Shown in pieces: positions 24,153 through 30,241 of a stretch of DNA of 34,447 nucleotides. The DNA lies in the NCBI GenBank assembly GCA_014874175.1, contig JACWAD010000007.1:1-34447 (forward strand), in the 5' to 3' direction. Each line of letters opens with the position of its first letter. The first letter of the stretch is position 1. A program made the translations under genes and the position numbers. The notes under the pieces were generated by a model. It was not told where the DNA came from and ran no database searches. It saw nothing but the letters and a program-made list of their open reading frames with translations. Origin of the DNA: Thermoleophilia bacterium (GTDB lineage Bacteria; Actinomycetota; Thermoleophilia; BMS3ABIN01).

Positions 24153-25355
24153 TTGCAAGAAGCAAATTCTGAAAATATCGCCGCGCTGCCCAAAGAGGTC
24201 TCCAAGCCCCAGGTCTCGGTGGGGAAAAGGATATTCCATTTTCTCATCTCCATGAAGCTGGCGCTGACGCTGCTGTTTGTCATCGCCATCCTCTCGGTGA
24301 TCGGCACCATCCTGCCGCAGGGGCAGGATGTCTGGCAATCGGACTGGCCCAAAAGCCCCTTATTTGATTTCTATAACACACTCGGCCTTTTCAGCATGTA
24401 CTATTCGTGGTGGTTCCTGTCGGTGCTGGGACTGCTTGTCCTCAGCCTCTTCGCCTGCATCTTTAACCGCCTGCCCACCACCGTCAAGCACGTCTTCAAG
24501 CCCAGGATTGACGTCAAGGACGCTTTTGTCGCCAACCAGCCGATGGCCGGGTCTTTTGCCGGCGGCAGCGGCAGCGTCGAGGCCGCCACCGAGGTCTTGC
24601 GCCGCCATCATTACCGCGTCAAGACGGGCAAGAAGGGGTCGATGCTGGCTCAGAAAGGCCGCTACTCCAGCCTGGCTTCAGTTACCTTCCATCTCAGTTT
24701 CCTGTTTATTGCCGCCGGCGCCGTTCTGGGCGGCCTGCTTGGCTTTGATTACCAGCTCTCCCTTCCAAACGGGCAGCTTGTCAACGTTCCTCAGTCAAAC
24801 ATGCAGGTTGAGAGCCATCGTTTCGACATGCAGTTTGTCGGCAAGGCCCTGCTTGATGACGGCCGCACGGTGCAGGTGAGGCAGCTGATGGACGGAACTG
24901 TAGTCAGGGACATCAATGACGGCGGCAATATCGTCGGCGCGCCCTTTGACCTGCGTCCTTCCCTGTACTCCACCGACCTGGAGGTTTTTCAGAACGGGAA
25001 ATCGATCCAGAGAAAGACAATCCAGGTGAACGACCCGCTCGAGCTAAATGGCATTAATTTTTACCAGGCAAGTTTCAACCAGAGCAGCGACGGCAACGTG
25101 GTGTCGGTCCTGGAAGTGAATCACTATCCGGGCAAGACACTGGTTTATATTGGCGCTTTCCTGATGATGGGGTCGATCACGCTGGCGCTTTATTTCCCGC
25201 ACCGGCGAATCTGGCTGAAAACAGGCAATTCCGGCCAGCTGCTGGTCGGGGGCCGGACAAACCGGTCCAAGTTTGGATTCAAGCGCGATTTTGAACGCAT
25301 AGCAACTGACATTAAACTTAGAATTGGGCAGGAGGCCGGGGCTGATGGTAGTTAA
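24153..25355 (+). CDS. resB: Cytochrome c biogenesis protein ResB/Ccs1 (System II)
   Basis: About 400 aa from TTG 24153. Membrane protein that with CcsA/ResC carries heme across the membrane and ligates it to CxxCH motifs. ResB pattern: two N-terminal membrane helices (MKLALTLLFVIAILSVIGTILPQG; WWFLSVLGLLVLSLFACIFNR), a third at SSLASVTFHLSFLFIAAGAVLGGLLG, a large extracytoplasmic domain containing NDPLELNGINFYQASF, and a last helix (TLVYIGAFLMMGSITLALYFPHRRIW). The true start is uncertain: TTG 24153, GTG 24219 or the track's GTG 24018. Overlaps ccsA by about 11 nt. Sits between ahb genes and hemA/hemC. Confidence 0.88.
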   Translation: MQEANSENIAALPKEVSKPQVSVGKRIFHFLISMKLALTLLFVIAILSVIGTILPQGQDVWQSDWPKSPLFDFYNTLGLFSMYYSWWFLSVLGLLVLSLFACIFNRLPTTVKHVFKPRIDVKDAFVANQPMAGSFAGGSGSVEAATEVLRRHHYRVKTGKKGSMLAQKGRYSSLASVTFHLSFLFIAAGAVLGGLLGFDYQLSLPNGQLVNVPQSNMQVESHRFDMQFVGKALLDDGRTVQVRQLMDGTVVRDINDGGNIVGAPFDLRPSLYSTDLEVFQNGKSIQRKTIQVNDPLELNGINFYQASFNQSSDGNVVSVLEVNHYPGKTLVYIGAFLMMGSITLALYFPHRRIWLKTGNSGQLLVGGRTNRSKFGFKRDFERIATDIKLRIGQEAGADGS

Positions 25356-26406
25356 GCTCGAGGAAATTTTATTCATAGTTACCGTACTCACGTACCTGGC
25401 GGCCAGCGGCGTCTACATCTGGCATCTGATCTCGAACAGCAGGAGGGCCGGCCAGTTGGGGACAATGCTGCTGGTGCTGGGCCTGTTTGCCCACACAATG
25501 GCGCTGATATTCCGCTGGGTCGATTCCGGCCATGCTCCCATGTCCGACTCGTACGAGTCACTGGCCGTGTTCAGCTGGGGCATAGTTCTCTTTTACCTGA
25601 TCATGGAGAGGGTCTATGCGATCCGGGCCGCCGGCGCCGTCGTGGTTCCCACAGCCTTTATCATTGCCAGCATCGCCCTGGTGCTGAACAAGGGGCCAAA
25701 TCCGCTGGTGCCGGCGCTGCAGAGTTACTGGCTCTGGATCCACGTTTCCATTGCCATGCTTTCCTACGGTTTCTTTGCGCTGGCCTTTGGGGCCGGGTTC
25801 TTTTACATCGTCCAGGAGCACCTGCTTAAAAAGCATTACCAGAACGTGGTAATCGCCTTTATGATCATGCTCGCCGTGATTGGCCTGGGAGTCGGCCTCT
25901 GGCTGGGCTTCGGGGTCTGGGCTCACCCGCTCGACATCGTTGACCCGGTCACAAAGGAGCATTCGAACCAGTATTCCAATGCCGACATCCTCAAGATAAT
26001 CGGTGGCGGCGTCATCGGCCTGGTGGTCGGCATCGTGCTCGGTTTTCTGGCCGGCAAAGGCGCCTCGCGGCCGGGATTTGCCAGGCGCCTGCCTTCTCTT
26101 GACGTCCTGGATGAAGTCAGCTACAGGGCGATTGCTTTTGGCTTTCCGATGGTCACAATAGGCATCATCACCGGCGCCATCTGGGCTGACAAGGCCTGGG
26201 GCCGCTACTGGTCCTGGGACCCCAAGGAAACCTGGTCGTTGATAACTTGGCTGTTCTATGGTGCCTACCTGCACACGCGCCTCACCTGGGGATGGCGCGG
26301 ACGCCATTCCGCGGTGATTGCAGTGCTTGGCATCGTTATTGTGCTGTTTACCTACCTTGGGGTTAACTACCTGCTGTCAGGCCTGCATTCGTACGCATCC
26401 GCGTAG
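25345..26406 (+). CDS. ccsA: Cytochrome c biogenesis protein CcsA/ResC (System II heme exporter)
   Basis: 353 aa from the ATG at 25345, preceded by AGGAGG; this start is better than the ORF-track one at 25324, which lies further inside resB. Multi-pass membrane protein of the heme-handling family. The WWD heme-binding loop is WGRYWSWDPKETWSLITW, followed by YLHTRLTWGWRG with one of the conserved histidines; further His (WIHVSIAMLSYG) lie in membrane segments as expected for axial heme ligands. The ResB-CcsA pair forms the cytochrome c synthase. Next gene begins 9 nt after the stop. Confidence 0.93.
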   Translation: MVVKLEEILFIVTVLTYLAASGVYIWHLISNSRRAGQLGTMLLVLGLFAHTMALIFRWVDSGHAPMSDSYESLAVFSWGIVLFYLIMERVYAIRAAGAVVVPTAFIIASIALVLNKGPNPLVPALQSYWLWIHVSIAMLSYGFFALAFGAGFFYIVQEHLLKKHYQNVVIAFMIMLAVIGLGVGLWLGFGVWAHPLDIVDPVTKEHSNQYSNADILKIIGGGVIGLVVGIVLGFLAGKGASRPGFARRLPSLDVLDEVSYRAIAFGFPMVTIGIITGAIWADKAWGRYWSWDPKETWSLITWLFYGAYLHTRLTWGWRGRHSAVIAVLGIVIVLFTYLGVNYLLSGLHSYASA

Positions 26407-26415
26407 GAAGGACCC

Positions 26416-27048
26416 ATGCCTCTTTATCCCGTCAACCTCAAGGTAGGCGGACGCCTCTGCGTCATCATCGGCGGGGGGCGGGTAGCGCTGCGCAAAACCG
26501 AGGGGCTGCTGGAATGTGAGGCCGAGGTTAAAGTGATTGCACCGGCGCTGGATGACGGATTCAAGGGCCTCCGCGGGCGGTTTGAATACGTGGCCCGGCC
26601 ATACCGCTGGGGGGACCTGGACGGTGCTTTTCTGGCGATAGCGGCAACAGACGACGAGACCACCAATCGCGCCGTTGAGGAAGAGGCGCATGGCAGGCAC
26701 ATGCTCCTTAATGTCGTGGACAGGCCGGAGCAGTGCAATTTTTATGTCCCCTCGGTCGTCCGGCGGGGAGAGTTGATGATTACTGTGTCCACCGGCGGGG
26801 GGCTGCCCGCCCTCTCCCGCAGGCTGCGGCAGCAGCTCGAGGGGCAGTTTCCCGGGGAGTGGGGGCGGGCGCTGGAGCTCTGGGGAAAGGCGCGCCAGCG
26901 GGTGCTGGCCCACGTCCGGGATGAGGAAAAGAAGCAGAAGTGCCTGACCGAGCTGGCGGCGCTGGACCTGGCTGGGGCTCTTAAAGCCGGCGGCGAGTTG
27001 GCCGCCCAGGCGGAGATCGACAAATGCATCTCGCCGTACTTGGCATAA
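26416..27048 (+). CDS. Precorrin-2 dehydrogenase / sirohydrochlorin ferrochelatase (Met8/CysG-N type)
   Basis: 210 aa. NAD-dependent oxidation of precorrin-2 to sirohydrochlorin, in Met8p/CysG also iron insertion to siroheme. N-terminal Rossmann motif VIIGGGRVALRKTEGLLE, AIAATDDETTNR, LNVVDRPEQCNFYVPSVVRRGELMITVSTGGGLPALSRRLR (the STxGxxPxLS signature). It links CobA (precorrin-2) to AhbAB (siroheme), so within this operon it supplies the pathway's key intermediate. Whether this protein also chelates iron, or a separate CbiX/SirB does, is open. Overlaps hemA by 25 nt. Confidence 0.9.
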   Translation: MPLYPVNLKVGGRLCVIIGGGRVALRKTEGLLECEAEVKVIAPALDDGFKGLRGRFEYVARPYRWGDLDGAFLAIAATDDETTNRAVEEEAHGRHMLLNVVDRPEQCNFYVPSVVRRGELMITVSTGGGLPALSRRLRQQLEGQFPGEWGRALELWGKARQRVLAHVRDEEKKQKCLTELAALDLAGALKAGGELAAQAEIDKCISPYLA

Positions 27049-28352
27049 ACCACAAGACAGCTCCCGTAGAGCTGCGCGAGAAAGTTGCCTTAAGCGAGGA
27101 GAAATGCGGGGCGCTCTCCCGGCGGTTGCTTGATGGAAACGGCGTGCTCGAGGTAGTTCCGCTTTCCACGTGCAACCGCACGGAAGTTTACGTGGTGGCC
27201 TCGCGGCCGGAAGCCGGCCAGAAAGAGGTTCTGGCGGCGCTGGCCAGGCAGGGCGGCGTCTCCGCCGCCGAGCTGGAGGAGTGCTCGTATTTTCACCAGG
27301 GGGAAAGCGCGGTGCGGCATCTCTACCGGGTGGCCGGCAGTCTTGACTCCATGGTCGTGGGCGAAGCCCAGATAATGGGCCAGATCAAGGACGCCTACCG
27401 CCTGGCGCACAAGCAGGAAAGCACCAGCGTGCTTCTGAACCGGCTGTTCAGGCATGCTCTGGAAGTAGGCAAGCGCATCAGGACCGAGACCGCGATTGGC
27501 GAGAACCCTGTCTCCGTGTCCTCAGTGGCTGTCGAGATGGCCAAGAAAGTGTTTGAGAACCTGGAAGGGAAGGCAGTCCTGCTGCTGGGCGCAGGCAAGA
27601 TGAGCGAGCTTACCGCCACTCATCTGCTTTCGCAGGGAATCGCCAGGATATTTGTCGGCAACCGCACGCTCAGCCGCGCCGAGGCGCTGGCGGAAAAATT
27701 CAACGGCCAGGCTATTCCCTACGATGACCTGACTGATTATCTGCCCCTGGCCGACATCGTCATCAGCTCCACCGGCTCCCCCCATTACGTCCTCCGAAAG
27801 GGAGAAGTGGAGGGCGCCCTGCGCCGCCGCCACAACCTTCCGATCTTCTTTATTGATATAGCGGTTCCCCGTGACATTGATCCCGGGGTCAACGACGTCA
27901 ACAATGCCTTCCTCTTTGATATCGATGACTTGCAGGAGGTGGCGTGCGCCAACGCCGTCGCCCGCAAAAAGGAAGCGGAAAAGGCGGAGAAGATTATCAG
28001 CCAGGAGGTTGATAATTTCAGCCAGTGGCTAGCCAGCCTGGACGTGGTGCCGACAATCACGGCTCTCAGGCAGATGGCCGAGGAAATCAGGCAGGTGGAG
28101 GTGGCCAGGGCGCTGGCCCGCTTTGACGGCGAGCTCTCCGAGAAAGACAGAAAGCGCGTAGAGGCGATGGCCGCCGGCATCGTCAACAAGATTTTGCACG
28201 AACCGACCATCGAACTGAAGCGTGCCTCGAATGAGCGCGGCGGTTACCTTTATGTGGAATCAATGCGGCGCCTGTTCAGGCTGAACGGCCAAAAGAAAAT
28301 TGAAACGGGAGAGGACCCGAAGCTGCGCCAAATGGAGAAAGATGAGCACTGA
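27024..28352 (+). CDS. hemA: Glutamyl-tRNA reductase
   Basis: 442 aa. NADPH-dependent reduction of glutamyl-tRNA(Glu) to glutamate-1-semialdehyde, the first step of C5-pathway tetrapyrrole synthesis. Catalytic Cys in PLSTCNRTEVYVV (about 50), VVGEAQIMGQIKDAYRLA, the NADPH Rossmann motif LLLGAGKMSELTATHL, FIDIAVPRDIDPGV, and a C-terminal dimerisation helix. GGAG lies 8 nt before ATG 27024, inside the preceding gene, implying translational coupling. The partner aminotransferase hemL is not in the window. Confidence 0.95.
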   Translation: MHLAVLGINHKTAPVELREKVALSEEKCGALSRRLLDGNGVLEVVPLSTCNRTEVYVVASRPEAGQKEVLAALARQGGVSAAELEECSYFHQGESAVRHLYRVAGSLDSMVVGEAQIMGQIKDAYRLAHKQESTSVLLNRLFRHALEVGKRIRTETAIGENPVSVSSVAVEMAKKVFENLEGKAVLLLGAGKMSELTATHLLSQGIARIFVGNRTLSRAEALAEKFNGQAIPYDDLTDYLPLADIVISSTGSPHYVLRKGEVEGALRRRHNLPIFFIDIAVPRDIDPGVNDVNNAFLFDIDDLQEVACANAVARKKEAEKAEKIISQEVDNFSQWLASLDVVPTITALRQMAEEIRQVEVARALARFDGELSEKDRKRVEAMAAGIVNKILHEPTIELKRASNERGGYLYVESMRRLFRLNGQKKIETGEDPKLRQMEKDEH

Positions 28353-29307
28353 CCGCGCCCGGGGCGTGGTAATCGGCACCCGCGGCAGTGAGCTGGCTAT
28401 GTTTCAGGCGCGCCAGGTGGCCTGGACGCTGCAAAGAAACAACATTGGCCTTTCGGTCAGGATCAGGAAGATAACGACCTCCGGCGACAAGATTCTGGAT
28501 TCGCCGCTGGCCAGGATCGGCGACAAGGGACTCTTTGTCAAGGAGATTGAGGCAGCCCTGCTTGCGGGCGAGATTGACCTCGCCGTCCACAGCGCCAAGG
28601 ACCTGCCCACTGTTCTGCCTAGCGGCCTCGTTGTCGGCGCTTTTGGCCGCCGCGAGGATCCCCGCGATGTTTTCATCGGCGGCGCCCGCAGCCTCAGGGG
28701 CATCCCTGCCGGAGGCAAGGTTGGCACCAGCAGCCTCCGGCGCCGCTCGCAGCTGCTGTCACTGAGGCCCGACCTGGACATCGTTGACATAAGAGGAAAT
28801 GTTGACACCAGAATCAGGAAGATAGAGGAGCAGGGGCTCGACGGCACCATCCTGGCTGCTGCCGGCGTCAAGAGGCTTGAGAAAGAAGGACAGATAGCCT
28901 TTCATTTTTCCTTCGAGGAGCTGTTGCCGGCAGTCGGGCAGGGCGTAATCGCCATCGAGGTGCGAAGTGACGACACCCCCGCCGGCCAGCTGACCCGCGC
29001 ATTTAATGATGAAGACTCTGCCGCCTGCGTGCGCACCGAGCGGGCGCTGATGCGCTGGCTGGAGGGCGGTTGCCAGGTGCCTATTGGTGCCCATGCGCAG
29101 GTTGACGGCGGCAGGCTGACCCTGAGGGCTTTCCTCGGCTCCCTGGACGGGGCCAGCGCCGTGCGCGACTTTATCGAGGGGTCCGCCCGGGATGCCGGGC
29201 AGTTGGGCGAAGCCCTGGCGGAAAGGATGCACGCAAACGGGGGTGCGGAGATACTGGCGGCTGTGCGCGAGGCCAACGAGGGCGATGGCACGGGCTACTG
29301 GACGTAG
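28342..29307 (+). CDS. hemC: Porphobilinogen deaminase (hydroxymethylbilane synthase)
   Basis: 321 aa from ATG 28342. Polymerises four porphobilinogens on a dipyrromethane cofactor to hydroxymethylbilane. IGTRGSELAMFQA, KITTSGDKILD, GDKGLFVKEIEAALL, AVHSAKDLPT, GTSSLRRRSQLL, IRGNVDTRIRKI and the cofactor Cys in LEGGCQVPIGAHA are present. The track start at 28300 lies deep in hemA; GGAG 4 nt before ATG 28342 and the family N-terminus decide the start. Overlaps hemA by 11 nt. Last gene of the heme operon; hemB, needed to make porphobilinogen, is elsewhere. Confidence 0.95.
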   Translation: MSTDRARGVVIGTRGSELAMFQARQVAWTLQRNNIGLSVRIRKITTSGDKILDSPLARIGDKGLFVKEIEAALLAGEIDLAVHSAKDLPTVLPSGLVVGAFGRREDPRDVFIGGARSLRGIPAGGKVGTSSLRRRSQLLSLRPDLDIVDIRGNVDTRIRKIEEQGLDGTILAAAGVKRLEKEGQIAFHFSFEELLPAVGQGVIAIEVRSDDTPAGQLTRAFNDEDSAACVRTERALMRWLEGGCQVPIGAHAQVDGGRLTLRAFLGSLDGASAVRDFIEGSARDAGQLGEALAERMHANGGAEILAAVREANEGDGTGYWT

Positions 29308-29314
29308 AGGTTGT

Positions 29315-29353
29315 AACGTTGTTTCACGTTTGACGTTTCACGTTAACGTGAAA
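29315..29353. repeat. ACGTTTCACG repeat and 18-bp palindrome after hemC
   Basis: AACGTTGTTTCACGTTTGACG continues into the perfect palindrome TTTCACGTTAACGTGAAA (29336-29353). The same word family as at 9861, 21460 and 23213, here with both arms fused without a loop. It lies 8 nt after the hemC stop. Confidence 0.7.
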
Positions 29354-29369
29354 AAATATCTTCTCAATC

Positions 29370-29416
29370 CGTGAAAGAACGCAGGGAGCGATCCGTCCCG
29401 GATCGCTCCCTGCGTT
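29370..29416 (-). terminator. 18-bp perfect hairpin terminator (family tail TCTTTCACG), copy C
   Basis: AACGCAGGGAGCGATCCG (29378-29395), loop TCC, exact reverse complement (29399-29416). Read on the minus strand the stem is followed by CTTTCACGG, so it should end the transcript of the 40-codon peptide gene. On the plus strand it is the first hairpin after hemC and may act bidirectionally, although only TTTAAATAA follows there. Confidence 0.75.
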
Positions 29417-29472
29417 TAAATAACAGCATTGCAAGCATGCCAATACTCTCTACCGCCGTGTGTTGCCCCTGC

Positions 29473-29595
29473 CTACGGCGCCGGCGGCACAGTAACGCTA
29501 CAGGACCAGTTAGAGCACTCAAAAGTGAGCTGCTTCAAGTTGTCATGCTTGGACAGCTCCGGCTTCTGGTAGACAGCCTTTACCTGCTTATCCAT
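29473..29595 (-). CDS. 40-aa candidate RiPP (lasso-leader-like) precursor peptide
   Basis: Missing from the ORF track because of size. ATG 29595 to TAG 29473, preceded by GGGAGG with 6-nt spacing and a sigma70-type promoter (29662-29690), and followed by the perfect hairpin at 29378-29416: a self-contained unit. The N-terminal half YQKPELSKHDNLKQLT matches the layout of lasso-type RiPP leader peptides (Tyr-x-x-Pro-x-Leu, about eight residues, then Leu-Thr). The C-terminal part has two Cys four residues apart around an Asn-Trp (CSNWSC), then SVTV and a Pro-rich end (PPAP). No leader-binding protein, protease or cyclase is within the window, so the peptide class and maturation are unproven. Confidence 0.65.
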   Translation of the reverse strand: MDKQVKAVYQKPELSKHDNLKQLTFECSNWSCSVTVPPAP

Positions 29596-29601
29596 TCTGT
29601 T

Positions 29602-29690
29602 CCTCCCTTCAACCCTGTCAAAACTTTCCCAGCCCCCCGGGCTGATGCCCGAATGTAGAGGAACATATCACGGCATCCTGGTTTTGACAA
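29602..29690 (-). promoter_or_regulatory. Promoter and Shine-Dalgarno of the 40-aa peptide gene
   Basis: Minus strand TTGTCA (29690-29685), exactly 17 nt, TATGTT (29667-29662). Transcription would begin about 29655, giving a ~60-nt leader with GGGAGG at 29607-29602, 6 nt before the ATG. The leader's GCCCGGGGGGC stretch may fold. Confidence 0.6.
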
Positions 29691-29727
29691 GCGTTTTATT
29701 TTCTAAGTCAGATTAAAATAGTCATAA

Positions 29728-30219
29728 TTAAGAGCCGCCATCCGGGCAGTGCCTGACTGCCAGCCTTACGGCCTCGGCGGGGGTTGACGCCGGAATGATT
29801 CCAGCGGGGGTTTCACCATTCCGGCTGATTTCCCATCCGCCCAGCATGATCACTGTGCGGCCGCATTTGAGCGAAAGACCGATCTCTGACAGGGTGCCGG
29901 ACCCGCCGCCGATGGCGATCACGACGTCCCCGCTGGCGGCGATGGCCAGGTTGCGGGCATGGCCGATGCCGGTGAGGATGCGCAGGTCGAGCCAGGCGTT
30001 GGCCCCGCTGCTGTCCAGCCCGGGCAGGATGCCGATCGTAGTTCCGCCTGCGCTTTTTGCTCCCCGGCAGGCGGCTTCCATGACTCCGCCCATGCCCCCG
30101 CAGACAAGAACCGCGCCGGCGGCGCCGATCAGGCGACCCGTTTCGCCAGCCAACCTGGCAGTTCCCTGGTCAGAGCAGCTCGCTCCGATGACTGAAATGT
30201 AATAGCGGTTACCGGACAT
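29728..30219 (-). CDS. TIGR00725/LOG-like (SLOG superfamily) protein
   Basis: 163 aa. Rossmann-like fold of the LOG/YvdD-type superfamily: ISVIGASCSDQGTARLAGETGR at the N-terminus, VLVCGGMGGVMEAACRGAKSAGGTTIGILPG, and the phosphoribosyl-binding-type IAIGGGSGTLSEIGLSLKCGRTVIML (GGxGTxxE). Relatives hydrolyse cytokinin or nucleotide monophosphates, or bind nucleotides; the function of this subgroup is unknown. ATG 30219 gives a natural N-terminus but no Shine-Dalgarno is visible. Lies 22 nt after the helicase gene, so it may be cotranscribed. No hairpin separates it from the peptide gene's promoter. Confidence 0.82.
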   Translation of the reverse strand: MSGNRYYISVIGASCSDQGTARLAGETGRLIGAAGAVLVCGGMGGVMEAACRGAKSAGGTTIGILPGLDSSGANAWLDLRILTGIGHARNLAIAASGDVVIAIGGGSGTLSEIGLSLKCGRTVIMLGGWEISRNGETPAGIIPASTPAEAVRLAVRHCPDGGS

Positions 30220-30241
30220 TGGATATAAACCGGAAACGTTT

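Noticed and set aside
29371-29658. 95-aa plus-strand ORF in the track after hemC
   Set aside because: It starts inside the terminator hairpin, has no Shine-Dalgarno and no protein-like pattern, and runs antisense to the better supported 40-codon peptide gene.
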